NCBI GenBank assembly: GCA_902594255.1
Contig: CACJLN010000009.1
Coordinates: forward strand, 1 to 42,007
Direction: 5' to 3'
Source: an uncultured Pelagibacteraceae bacterium
GTDB lineage: Bacteria; Pseudomonadota; Alphaproteobacteria; Pelagibacterales; Pelagibacteraceae
DNA length: 42,007 nucleotides
The notes beneath the pieces were generated by a model. The model ran no database searches. It was not told where the DNA came from and worked only from the letters and a program-made list of their open reading frames with translations. The translations under genes were made by a program, and so were the position numbers. The stretch's first letter is position 1; the number at the start of each line of letters is the position of its first letter. Below are positions 1 to 8,288 of the stretch, piece after piece.

Positions 1-1
1 A

Positions 2-1300
2 TTCTTATCAGTTCCTAAAGAGATTTTGACCTTAACAATGGAGGCTCACCAGAAATATTTTCCAACATTTAACGACAAAAATGAAATTACAAATGAATTT
101 TTAATTGTAACAAATAAAAAAGACAAAAAAGGGCTAATTAAAATAGGTAATGAAAGAGTGGTTGATGCAAGATTAAGTGATGCAGAATTCTTTTGGAACA
201 AAGATAAAAATCAAAATTTAGTAAAAAAAGTGTCAGAATTAAAATCAATGAATTTCTTCAAAGGCCTTGGGTCTTATTTTGACAAAGTTCAACGAATGAG
301 AAAAATTGGTGGAATGATTTCAGATGAATTGTTGATTAGTAAAGAGAAAATAGAATTGTTATCATCAATTTGCAAGACTGATCTTACTTCTGATCTTGTC
401 GGTGAATTTCCAGAACTTCAAGGACTTATGGGAGGCTATTTTTCTGAATATCAAGGATTTGATAAAGATATTTCATTTGCTATTTCCGAGCAATATTTAC
501 CAATTGGACTCAATTCGATTGTTCCAAAAAAACCATTCAGTATCGCTTTATCAATTACAGATAAGGTTGATACCTTAGTTGGTTTTTTTGGTATTAACGA
601 GAAACCCACAAGTTCAAAAGATCCATTAGCATTAAGGAGAATCGCTCTAGGTATAATAAGAACCACTATAGAAAATAAAAAGAATTTGAAAATAAACGAT
701 CTATTGAATTATTCCGCGCGTCTTTACGATGATCAAGGATACAGTCTAGAAAATAAAGATTTACAAAAAGAATTACAGGATTTTCTAAAAGATAGATTTA
801 GATATTATCTAAAAGAGAAAGAAATACGTTACGATATAATTGAAGCAACTTTATCATCATTTTCAGTAAATAAGTTATTTTCCTCTTTTGAAAAAGCAAA
901 ATGTCTTAATAAGGTAATTAATAGTCAAATTGGTAAAGACATCAATTCAAGTTATAAAAGAGCATCAAACATTTTAGATCTTGAGATGAAAAATAACGAG
1001 ATTGAAATAAATGATACAACTGATCCTGGCATTTTTAAAAGTGATTTTGAAAAAAATTTGTATAAAAAAATTAATGATATTAAAAAATATTACTCAACGA
1101 TAAGTAGCGATGAAAATTGTGAAAAATCATTATCAATTTTAGCCGAAACCAAAAAAGAAGTTTTTGAATTTTTTGATAATGTAAAAGTTAATGAGGACAA
1201 TGAAACTTTAAGAAAAAACCGTTTGGAACTTATTAATATGTTATGTAAAACATTTCAAAATTATATAAATTTTCAATTTTTAAAAGCTCATAATGAATAA
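2..1300 (+). CDS. glyS: Glycyl-tRNA synthetase beta subunit (5'-truncated by window edge)
   Basis: This is the C-terminal part of the beta subunit of the heterotetrameric bacterial glycyl-tRNA synthetase, which charges tRNA-Gly in the cytoplasm. The frame is open from base 2, and the first residues already match the GlyS core (FLSVPKEIL, then a QKYFP segment followed by VTNK and a DAEFFW motif). The real start therefore lies upstream, and the TTG at 26 is only an internal codon. The middle holds the HD-like segment (DKVDTLVGFFGIN and a DPLALRR motif), and the C-terminus is the DALR-type anticodon-binding region. About 432 residues are visible of a family length near 690. The stop overlaps the ppdK start by 8 nt, so the two are probably cotranscribed, and glyQ would be expected upstream. 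Identification is secure. Confidence 0.95.
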   Translation, partial: FLSVPKEILTLTMEAHQKYFPTFNDKNEITNEFLIVTNKKDKKGLIKIGNERVVDARLSDAEFFWNKDKNQNLVKKVSELKSMNFFKGLGSYFDKVQRMRKIGGMISDELLISKEKIELLSSICKTDLTSDLVGEFPELQGLMGGYFSEYQGFDKDISFAISEQYLPIGLNSIVPKKPFSIALSITDKVDTLVGFFGINEKPTSSKDPLALRRIALGIIRTTIENKKNLKINDLLNYSARLYDDQGYSLENKDLQKELQDFLKDRFRYYLKEKEIRYDIIEATLSSFSVNKLFSSFEKAKCLNKVINSQIGKDINSSYKRASNILDLEMKNNEIEINDTTDPGIFKSDFEKNLYKKINDIKKYYSTISSDENCEKSLSILAETKKEVFEFFDNVKVNEDNETLRKNRLELINMLCKTFQNYINFQFLKAHNE

Positions 1301-3960
1301 AATAATTCTTAATTTTAAGTCAAAAGATTCAAAAAAAATAAAAAATCCAAAAAATTTTTTAGGCGGAAAAGGGGCAAATTTATCTGAAATGGGAAGACTA
1401 GGTTTACCAGTACCTTCTGGTTTTACTATCTCAACAAAAGTTTGTGAAATTTTTTATAAGGATAAAAAAAAATTAAATTCTAAATTAATTAGCCAAATTA
1501 AAAAAGAAATTAAAATAATAGAAAAAGACGTATCAAAAAAATTTGGAGATTTAAAAAATCCTCTTCTTTTATCAGTTCGATCTGGAGCAAGAGTTTCAAT
1601 GCCAGGCATGATGGATACAATTCTGAACTTAGGACTAAATGACAAAACAGTTGTAGCTTTAGCTAACAAAACATCCAACGGAAGATTTGCTAAAGATAGT
1701 TATAGAAGATTCATTCAGATGTATGGAAATGTGGTTATGGGTATTGAAAGTTATAACTTTGAGGAATTAATAGAAAATTACAAGCTAACCAAGGGTGTTT
1801 TGCTGGATACAGAACTTGATGAAGAGGACTGGGATGGGTTGATAAAAGATTTTAAGAATGTAGTTAAACAAAAGACTAGTAAAGATTTTCCACAAGATGT
1901 TTATCATCAATTATTAGGAGCAATAAGTGCTGTTTTTTTATCTTGGGAAAGCAAAAGAGCGAAAGTTTATAGAAAGCTCAATCAAATTCCTTCTGAGTGG
2001 GGAACCGCTGTTAATGTTCAATCTATGGTTTTTGGAAATATGGGCAATGATTGTGCAACAGGAGTTGTCTTCACTAGAAACCCTTCAGATGGATCAAATG
2101 ATATTTATGGCGAATATTTAATTAATGCTCAGGGAGAAGACGTCGTAGCTGGAACCAGAACTCCACAGTATATTACAAAGAAGGCAAGAAAGGAGGCGAA
2201 AGTAAATGATGCATCCATGGAAGAGTCGATGCCAAAAGTATATTACGAATTATACAAAATTTTAAAAAAACTCGAGAAACATTATAAAGATATGCAAGAC
2301 GTAGAATTCACTGTTGAAAGTGGCAAACTTTGGATATTACAAACTCGGTCTGGAAAAAGAACATCAAAATCTGCAGTAAGAATTGCTGTTGATATGGTTA
2401 AAGAAAAGTTAATTACTAAAAATGATGCTGTTTTAAGAGTTGATCCAAACTCTTTAGATACTCTTTTGCATCCCACTTTAGACGAGAAAAGTTCAATCAA
2501 GGTTATAGCAAAAGGTCTTCCAGCGTCTCCTGGTGCAGTAAGTGGAAAAGTAGTTTTCACCTCTGAAGAGGCTGAAAGATTAAATGATATGATGCAAGAT
2601 ACGATTTTAGTTAGAGTTGAAACTTCCCCAGAAGATATTCAAGGCATGCATGCTGCAAAGGGAATTTTAACCTCAAGAGGTGGTATGACTAGTCATGCTG
2701 CAGTTGTAGCAAGAGGAATGGGGAGACCTTGTGTTTCTGGTTCTAGTGAAATTGAAATTAATTATGATAAAAAAGTTTTTAGAACATCTTCAACTGAGAT
2801 CAAAGAAGGTGAAACAATTACTATTGACGGTTCTACAGGGAGAATAATATTAGGCACAGTGCCAACTATAAAACCTGAAATATCAGGAGAGTTTTCAAAA
2901 TTAATGAGCTGGGCAGACAAAATTAGAAAACTTAAAGTGCGGACTAACTCTGAAACTCCACAAGATACTAAAACAGCCAGAGATTTTGGTGCTGAGGGCA
3001 TAGGACTTTGTAGGACTGAACATATGTTTTTTGATGAGGAAAGAATTTTATCTGTGCGAGAAATGATTTTATCAAAAACTTTGGATGATAGATCTAATGC
3101 TTTAAAAAAGATTCTACCACATCAAAAAAAAGATTTTAAGGAGATATTTAAGATTATGCATGGACTGCCAGTTACTGTAAGATTATTAGATCCACCATTA
3201 CACGAATTTTTACCTAAATCTGATAAAGAAATTTCTGAAGTAGCTAATGTTATAGGATCAGACAAAAAAGATATTGAAAGTAGGATAGAAGAACTGCATG
3301 AACAAAATCCAATGTTAGGACATAGAGGTTGCAGACTTGGTATTTCATTTCCTGAAATCTATGAAATGCAATGTAGAGCGATATTTGAGGCTCTTGCAGA
3401 GCTAAAAAAAAGTAAAAATAAATTTGCCTTTCCTGAGATTATGATTCCTTTAGTTTCAACTGAAGCGGAGATTAAAATAATGAAAGATTTAGTCATCAAT
3501 ACTGCGAGAAAAGTTCAAAAAGAAAATGAAACAAAAATGGAATTTCTAGTTGGTACAATGATTGAGTTACCAAGAGCAGCAATTATGGCTGATGATATTG
3601 CAAAACATGCTGAATTTTTTAGTTTCGGTACCAATGATTTAACACAAACAACTTTTGGAATAAGTAGAGACGATAGCGGTAAATTTTTAAATGATTATAT
3701 AGATAATAAGATTTTTGCTATTGACCCATTTGTATCCATTGATGATGGAGTTAAAAACTTAGTTGAAATCGCTGTTTCTAAGGGAAAAAAAACAAAATAA
3801 AAAAATTAAATTAGGCATATGTGGCGAACATGGTGGTGATCCAAAGAGTATTAAATTTTGTTCAAAAGCTGGTCTAAATTATGTTTCCTGTTCACCTTAT
3901 AGAGTTCCTATAGCTAGATTAGCAGCAGCACAGGCTGAGCTTTTGAGAAATAAAAATTAA
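1293..3960 (+). CDS. ppdK: Pyruvate phosphate dikinase, frameshifted near the 3' end
   Basis: PPDK interconverts pyruvate, ATP and phosphate with PEP, AMP and pyrophosphate. The first frame (1293-3800, 835 aa) contains the N-terminal nucleotide-binding domain ([29 protein letters not shown]), the phospho-carrier segment GGMTSHAAV with the catalytic His near residue 468, and most of the PEP/pyruvate barrel ([16 protein letters not shown]). It stops at 3798-3800, just after an A8 run (3785-3792). The missing C-terminus continues without interruption in the +1 frame to 3960, with [12 protein letters not shown] and [21 protein letters not shown]. The Cys at 3820-3822 is the family's catalytic cysteine. 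Removing one A from the run restores a full protein of about 888 aa, the family's usual length. The cause could be a sequencing or assembly error, a recent mutation, or transcriptional slippage. The first 8 nt overlap glyS. Confidence 0.93.
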
Positions 3961-3972
3961 TAATTTCATAAT

Positions 3973-4806
3973 CTAGATTTCCAGCTTGAAATCCACAGCT
4001 GGGGCGCTATGAGTAATGCTTCCAATTGAAATTCTATTTACCCCAGTTGTAGCAACGGATTTTACTGTCTTAAGATTAATATTTCCTGAAGCTTCTGTCT
4101 CATAATACTTTTTAACAAGCTTTACACCTGATCTAAGATTTTTAATACTCATATTATCAAACAAAATAGTATTGAATTTTAGTCCAATAATTTTTTTTAA
4201 TTGTTTTAAACTATCCACTTCAACTGTAATTTTTTTTCCCCTTTTATTTTTTATAGCTAATAAAACTAATTCTTTTATACCATCACTAGCTATATGATTA
4301 TCTTTAATCAAAAATTCATCACTTAAGTTAAATCTATGATTTGTTCCACCTCCTAATTTAACTGCATATTTTTGTATAACCCTATAATTTGGTAAAGTTT
4401 TCCTGGTACAGCAAATTTTGCACTTTTTTCCCACTAGTTTTACGAATTTATTTGTTTTTGTAGATATTCCAGAAATATGAGATAAAAAATTTAATGCAAC
4501 CCTTTCTGCAATCATTATAGATTTAGCCTTACCTTTTATTACTGCTATTACAGAATTTTTTTTGACTCTGGACCCGTCTCTTTTTTTTAATATAAACTCT
4601 GTTTTTTTGTCAACTTGTTTAAACGAATGTTTGGCAAATAGCAAGCCTGCAACAACTGCTCTTTGATTTGAAACTATTTTTGCTTCAATAATTTTGTTTT
4701 TTTTTAATAGGTTAGAAGTTATGTCTCCATGAGGATACAAATCTTCTGCAAGAGCAAGTTTTACACTGTCCTTGATAAAAGTATCGCTTAATTTAATTTT
4801 TGACAC
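3973..4806 (-). CDS. nadC: Quinolinate phosphoribosyltransferase (decarboxylating)
   Basis: NadC converts quinolinate and PRPP to nicotinate mononucleotide, the step after NadA in de novo NAD synthesis. The 277-aa protein is the family's normal length. The N-terminal lid (LALAEDLYPHGDITSNLL) is followed by the barrel with ERVALNFLSHISGI, CTRKTLPNYR, LGGGTNHRFNLSDEFLIKDNH and EVDSL, then a glycine-rich phosphate-binding end (VATTGVNRISIGSITHSA). The start is GTG at 4806, 6 nt after the nadA stop, so the two form an operon. No nadB lies between them, unlike in many bacteria, so the iminoaspartate source must be encoded elsewhere. The 3' end lies 12 nt from the converging ppdK reading frame. Confidence 0.95.
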   Translation of the reverse strand: MSKIKLSDTFIKDSVKLALAEDLYPHGDITSNLLKKNKIIEAKIVSNQRAVVAGLLFAKHSFKQVDKKTEFILKKRDGSRVKKNSVIAVIKGKAKSIMIAERVALNFLSHISGISTKTNKFVKLVGKKCKICCTRKTLPNYRVIQKYAVKLGGGTNHRFNLSDEFLIKDNHIASDGIKELVLLAIKNKRGKKITVEVDSLKQLKKIIGLKFNTILFDNMSIKNLRSGVKLVKKYYETEASGNINLKTVKSVATTGVNRISIGSITHSAPAVDFKLEI

Positions 4807-4812
4807 GACGTG

Positions 4813-5817
4813 TTATCTACCGATAGCAACCATTTTTTCCACTGACAATCTAGCTTTATCAATTGTTTCTTGATCCATAATAATTTCGCCAGTTTCATTA
4901 TCTAAGCAGTCTAAAATTTTTGGTAAAGTGATTTTCTTCATATGAGGACACATATTGCACGGTCTAATGAATTCTACTTTAGGATTTTCAACTTGAATGT
5001 TATCACTCATAGAACATTCAGTTACCATCATTACTTTTTTAGGTTGATTATCTTTAACATAATTAATCATTCCTGAAGTTGATCCAGCAAAATCACTAGC
5101 TTTAATCACTTCTGGAGGACATTCTGGGTGAGCAATTATTTTTATCCCTGGATTATTTTTTCTAATATCTTTAATTTCATTTTCGTTGAATTGGTCATGA
5201 ACCATACAAATTCCTTTCCATGAAATAATCTCAACATCAGTTTGCGATGCAACATATTTTGCTAAATAATCATCAGGTAAAAAAATAACTTTTTTTACAC
5301 CTAAAGATTTTACAATTTTAACTGCATTTGCTGATGTGCAGCAAACATCGGTTTCAGCCTTTACTTCAGCAGATGTATTCACATATGAGACGACAGGAAC
5401 TCCTGGATACTTTTCTTTTAATAATCTCACGTCTTTACCTGTAATTGAAGAGGATAATGAGCAGCCTGCCTCCATATCTGGTAACAAAACTTTTTTATTT
5501 GGACTCATAAGTTTGGCTGTCTCAGCCATAAAATGTACTCCAGCCATTACAATTATATCAGCTGAGGTTTTAGAAGCTTCCACAGCAAGCGCTAATGAAT
5601 CTGCAGAAAAATCTGCTATACCATGATAAATCTCAGGCGTCTGATAATTATGTGCCAAAACTACAGCATTTTTTTCTTTTTTAAGTTTATTAATTTCGTA
5701 AATATAAGGAGCATGAATTGACCATTCAATTTCAGGCATTACCTTTGAGATCTTCTGATAGATTGGATCAGTTGCATTTTTCACTTCTTGATTAAATTCC
5801 ATTACTAAATTTATCAA
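4813..5817 (-). CDS. nadA: Quinolinate synthase A (4Fe-4S enzyme)
   Basis: NadA condenses iminoaspartate with dihydroxyacetone phosphate to quinolinate using a [4Fe-4S] cluster. Recognisable elements are VVLAHNYQTPEIYHGIADF, the GVHFMAETAKLMSPNK segment, the DMEAGCSL cysteine (residue 114 from the ATG), the CMVHDQF cysteine (about 199) and the C-terminal PCNMCPHMK cysteines (about 282 and 285). These fit the three spaced cluster ligands of the family. Two starts are possible: TTG at 5817, with an AAGG 7 nt upstream, or ATG at 5802, whose product MEFNQEVKNATDPIYQ begins where homologues usually do. I favour the ATG weakly. The gene is transcribed with nadC and diverges from tRNA-Leu. Confidence 0.95.
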   Translation of the reverse strand: MINLVMEFNQEVKNATDPIYQKISKVMPEIEWSIHAPYIYEINKLKKEKNAVVLAHNYQTPEIYHGIADFSADSLALAVEASKTSADIIVMAGVHFMAETAKLMSPNKKVLLPDMEAGCSLSSSITGKDVRLLKEKYPGVPVVSYVNTSAEVKAETDVCCTSANAVKIVKSLGVKKVIFLPDDYLAKYVASQTDVEIISWKGICMVHDQFNENEIKDIRKNNPGIKIIAHPECPPEVIKASDFAGSTSGMINYVKDNQPKKVMMVTECSMSDNIQVENPKVEFIRPCNMCPHMKKITLPKILDCLDNETGEIIMDQETIDKARLSVEKMVAIGR

Positions 5818-5857
5818 TTTGAAACCTTCTTGTCATTGATTTAATGTGGGTCATATT

Positions 5858-5943
5858 GCGGTCATGCTGAAATTGGTAGACAGGCACGGTTGAGGGCCGT
5901 GTGGACCTAGTCCATGAGAGTTCGAGTCTCTCTGACCGCACCA
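5858..5943 (+). tRNA. tRNA-Leu (anticodon GAG), CCA encoded
   Basis: The sequence folds as a class II tRNA. The acceptor stem is GCGGTCA (5858-5864) with TGACCGC (5933-5939), followed by discriminator A and an encoded CCA (5941-5943). The anticodon stem is CACGG/CCGTG around the loop TTGAGGG, with anticodon GAG at 5892-5894. A long variable arm (TGGACCTAGTCCA) is followed by the T arm with loop TTCGAGT. GAG reads CUC/CUU leucine codons. A weak promoter (TTGAAA near 5819, TTTAAT near 5840) may lie upstream. Confidence 0.97.
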
Positions 5944-5973
5944 AAATTTGGAATTATAAAAATAAATTTAATT

Positions 5974-5999
5974 TATGGGTTTAATATTAAAAACCCATA
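5974..5999. terminator. Hairpin downstream of tRNA-Leu (possible terminator)
   Basis: A 9-bp stem (TATGGGTTT with AAACCCATA) encloses an 8-nt AT-only loop, 30 nt after the tRNA CCA end. It is followed by only a short T stretch, so termination on the plus strand is plausible but not certain. On the minus strand the same hairpin covers the last codons and the stop of the 40-aa ORF at 5987-6109, so it may serve both directions. Confidence 0.5.
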
Positions 6000-6109
6000 T
6001 TTGACCAATTATCTTTATCATTATACCTATCAAGCTCTTTTTTTGTTGCTGGTCTAAACAAAATCCAAACTACTACTATAGCTAATAAAAAAAGTATAAC
6101 TGTTTCCAT
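5987..6109 (-). CDS. Putative 40-aa single-pass membrane microprotein
   Basis: A short ATG-to-TAA reading frame lies downstream of ssrA on the same strand. The product starts METVILFLLAIVVVWILF, a clear hydrophobic helix of about 17 residues. It continues with a charged tail, RPATKKELDRYNDKD, and ends NWSNMGF. A hydrophobic helix followed by a positively charged juxtamembrane stretch is the normal layout of small inner-membrane proteins, with the tail in the cytoplasm. The start is about 55 nt from the end of the tmRNA coding piece, so it could be transcribed with ssrA. No clear ribosome-binding site is visible. The family is not recognised; the organised helix-plus-charged-tail pattern is the main argument that it is real. 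Confidence 0.55.
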   Translation of the reverse strand: METVILFLLAIVVVWILFRPATKKELDRYNDKDNWSNMGF

Positions 6110-6164
6110 GTGAAATAACTAATTCTTTGTCGGAAATATTCACTGTGACTTAAAGTCATTTTAA

Positions 6165-6404
6165 GGGGCGTTCTGTTGCCAGGTGCCCCAAACCCCGTTT
6201 GCCTAATTAACAAAGTCAATTAAGCAGCAAGTGCGTAACTTTCGTTAGCAATTATAAAATAGCCCTTCACGGAGGAACAATTCCGAACGAAAGAATAACC
6301 TTTAGTCACCCGTCGAATCTAGTTCACCCCCATAAGTTGTAAATGGTGGAGGTGGTGGGTACTGCCCCCACGTCCGCAATGGTTATTACGAGATTCGTTT
6401 ATCG
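6165..6404 (-). ncRNA. ssrA: tmRNA, circularly permuted two-piece form
   Basis: tmRNA rescues stalled ribosomes and tags the nascent protein for proteolysis. Reading the minus strand, the acceptor piece comes first. It ends with the T arm GTGGG-GGCAGTA-CCCAC, the acceptor strand CACCTCC (6354-6348), A and CCA (6346-6344). A 12-nt intervening segment (6343-6332) follows. The coding piece then begins GGGGGTG (6331-6325), which pairs with CACCTCC, and continues with the hallmark ACTAGATTCGACGGGT. The tag frame lies at 6249-6220. A pseudoknot-like segment (GGGGCACCTGGCAACAGA...GCCCC) ends at about 6165. This order, acceptor before coding piece, is the permuted arrangement of alphaproteobacteria. 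Outer ends are approximate, especially the 5' end of the acceptor piece. Confidence 0.93.
6220..6249 (-). other. tmRNA proteolysis-tag reading frame
   Basis: The frame GCT AAC GAA AGT TAC GCA CTT GCT GCT TAA encodes ANESYALAA. With the alanine carried by tmRNA the full tag is AANESYALAA. This resembles the Escherichia coli tag AANDENYALAA with one residue fewer, and keeps the YALAA end recognised by ClpXP-type proteases. Confidence 0.92.
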
Positions 6405-6429
6405 TCATAGTTGGAAAACCAACATGATT

Positions 6430-6457
6430 AATATAAAAGTAATTGTTAAAGATTCAA
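6430..6457 (-). promoter_or_regulatory. Putative sigma-70 promoter of ssrA
   Basis: On the minus strand TTGAAT (6457-6452) and TATATT (6435-6430) are separated by 16 nt. Transcription would start near 6423, at a small hairpin GTTGG-TTTT-CCAAC (6423-6410) just before the acceptor piece. The -35 box lies 11 nt from the thyX start codon, so the two divergent promoters must overlap. In DNA this AT-rich, chance matches are common. Confidence 0.5.
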
Positions 6458-6467
6458 TAAATTATTC

Positions 6468-7415
6468 ATGAAATTAACTAAGGAACAGCAACAAGAAATA
6501 AAGGATCAACAGTCCCAAGAAAATAAAACCAAAAGAGTTACAGTTGCTGAACTTGAAAATATTCTTTATGAAGCTATTCCTATTTTGGATCATGGTTTTA
6601 TAAGAGTAATTGATTATATGGGTGACGATACCTCTATAGTTCAAGCAGCCAGAGTTTCATATGGAAAAGGTACAAAAAAAGTTTCAACTGATGCAGGGCT
6701 TATAAAATACCTTATGAGACATTGGCATAGTACACCATTTGAAATGTGTGAAATAAAGTATCATGTCAAACTTCCAATTTTTATCGCTCGTCAATGGATT
6801 AGACATAGGACTGCAAACGTGAATGAATACTCCGCAAGATATTCTATTTTAGATAAAGAGTTTTATTTGCCAGCAGTAGAAAATTTAGCTGCACAATCTC
6901 AAAGTAATAGACAAGGAAGAGGAGACGTTCTTTCAGGTGATCAGGCAAAAAAAGTTTTAGATTTATTAAAAAAGGACGCAGAGCAAACTTATGATAATTA
7001 TGAAACTATGCTTAATGAAAGATATGACGGATCTGTAATTGATGAAAAACAAGTTGGTTTAGCAAGAGAACTAGCAAGAATGAATTTAACACTTAATACT
7101 TATACCCAGTGGTACTGGAAAACCGATCTTTTAAACTTAATGAATTTTTTAAGATTAAGAGCTGACCACCATGCTCAATTTGAAATAAGAGCTTATGCCG
7201 ATGCAATGTTAGATACTGTTAAAAGATGGGTACCAATTACTTATGATGCATTCTTAGATTATAGAGTGGGTGGAACTGAAGTATCATCAAAAGGTAAAAA
7301 AATAATACAAAAACTCATCAGTGGCGAAAAAGTAGATGTTGAAAAATCTGGCTTATCAAAAAGAGAATGGAATGAGCTAATGACTGTTTTTGATCAAAAA
7401 GATAAGTTGATATAG
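6468..7415 (+). CDS. thyX: Flavin-dependent thymidylate synthase
   Basis: ThyX methylates dUMP to dTMP using methylenetetrahydrofolate, FAD and NAD(P)H. The signature RHRx7S is present as [11 protein letters not shown] (residues 112-122), followed by ARYS. Other family features are the substrate-binding [21 protein letters not shown] segment just upstream (about 85-105), the [17 protein letters not shown] stretch, and [14 protein letters not shown] with the conserved NLMNFLRLR before it. At 315 aa it is longer than the shortest ThyX proteins, with a charged N-terminal extension of about 25 residues ([18 protein letters not shown]) and a C-terminal tail. Use of ThyX in place of ThyA is typical of SAR11. 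It stands alone and converges with the glycosyltransferase downstream. Confidence 0.96.
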   Translation: MKLTKEQQQEIKDQQSQENKTKRVTVAELENILYEAIPILDHGFIRVIDYMGDDTSIVQAARVSYGKGTKKVSTDAGLIKYLMRHWHSTPFEMCEIKYHVKLPIFIARQWIRHRTANVNEYSARYSILDKEFYLPAVENLAAQSQSNRQGRGDVLSGDQAKKVLDLLKKDAEQTYDNYETMLNERYDGSVIDEKQVGLARELARMNLTLNTYTQWYWKTDLLNLMNFLRLRADHHAQFEIRAYADAMLDTVKRWVPITYDAFLDYRVGGTEVSSKGKKIIQKLISGEKVDVEKSGLSKREWNELMTVFDQKDKLI

Positions 7416-7525
7416 TCTTTAAAAAAATTAATCTATTAATGAAAATTATAAAAAAAATATTTTTTTGTTATTTTTTTTCAAGATGATCAAGAATAAGAAG
7501 TTTATTAAAATGTCTATAATGAATA
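7416..7525. other. Intergenic gap between convergent genes, no gene seen
   Basis: This AT-rich spacer separates thyX and the converging glycosyltransferase. It contains a run of eight A, then TA, then seven T (7450-7466), which could form a weak AT-only hairpin. No coding frame with a credible start is visible. Confidence 0.5.
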
Positions 7526-8218
7526 CTAGTTTTTTTTTAAATTGTAATAAATAATAAAATAAATTGCTGCCAATCCATCTTTCCAAGTAATCTTTTTACC
7601 TTCATCATATTTTCTACCAAAATATTTTACTCCAACCTCGTAAATTTTAAGATTTTGTTTAGATATTTTAGCTGTTATTTCTGGTTCAAAACCAAATCCA
7701 TCTTCTTTCAAATTAATATTTTTGATAACGTCTTTTTTAAAAACTTTGTAACAGCATTCCATGTCGGTCAGATTTAAATTGGTAAACATGTTACTTAAAA
7801 GAGTTAAAAATTTATTTCCAATTGTATGCCAAAAATATAATACCCTAGTCTCTTGTCCTCCTACAAATCTTGATCCATATACAACATCAGCATGATTATT
7901 TAAGATAGGCTCTATTAAATTATTGTAATCGGATGGGCTATATTCTAAATCTGCATCTTGAATTAATATGATATCTCCAGTCGCTTCTTTAAGCCCCTGT
8001 TTTACGGAATACCCCTTACCTCTGTTTTGATGGTTTAAAATTAATTTAATTTCATTATCTTTTTTATAATTTTCTAGAATTTTCCTAGAATTATCATTTG
8101 AAGAATCATCGACAACGATAATTTCTTTTTCAATAGTTTTCTCATTTTTCACTCTGTCTAAAATAACTGCAACAGTATCTTGTTCATTAAAACAAGGTAT
8201 AATAACACTAAGTTTCAT
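7526..8218 (-). CDS. Family 2 glycosyltransferase, polyprenyl-phosphate sugar synthase type
   Basis: This GT-A fold enzyme probably moves a sugar from a nucleotide donor to a polyprenyl phosphate at the inner membrane. The N-terminus is typical of GT2 (LSVIIPCFNEQDTV, then IIVVDDSSNDNS), the NRGKGYSVKQGLKEATGDIIL segment is typical of DPM1/DPMS-like members, and the metal-binding DAD lies at residues 88-90. GSRFVGG follows, then the acceptor-side part (FLTLLSNMFTNLNLTDMECCYKVF) and FGFEPEITAKI. No C-terminal membrane helices follow, so it is the short single-domain form (230 aa, family about 230-250). The GT-C-like gene upstream on the same strand suggests a donor-lipid supplier and user pair. 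The exact sugar cannot be read from sequence. Confidence 0.85.
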   Translation of the reverse strand: MKLSVIIPCFNEQDTVAVILDRVKNEKTIEKEIIVVDDSSNDNSRKILENYKKDNEIKLILNHQNRGKGYSVKQGLKEATGDIILIQDADLEYSPSDYNNLIEPILNNHADVVYGSRFVGGQETRVLYFWHTIGNKFLTLLSNMFTNLNLTDMECCYKVFKKDVIKNINLKEDGFGFEPEITAKISKQNLKIYEVGVKYFGRKYDEGKKITWKDGLAAIYFIIYYNLKKN

Positions 8219-8288
8219 AAATTGATTTTATTAATCTTAGGACTTTATTTCATTAATTATCGAAACGGCAAGATATTTTTAAAAAGTT

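Noticed and set aside
451..666. Minus-strand ORF inside glyS, and the many similar ORFs on the opposite strand of strongly coding genes
   Set aside because: They overlap fully with conserved genes, lack family features and are expected in AT-rich codon patterns.
4803..4813. Palindrome ACACGACGTGT between nadC and nadA as an operator or attenuator
   Set aside because: Only a 5-bp arm, covering the nadC start region within one operon; too short to support.
6410..6423. Hairpin GTTGG-TTTT-CCAAC as a terminator between thyX and ssrA
   Set aside because: No transcript would terminate there: both flanking genes are divergent, and it fits better as the 5' end of the ssrA transcript.
7450..7466. A8-TA-T7 palindrome downstream of thyX as a rho-independent terminator
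   Set aside because: The stem is AT-only and weak; similar sequences are common in this composition.
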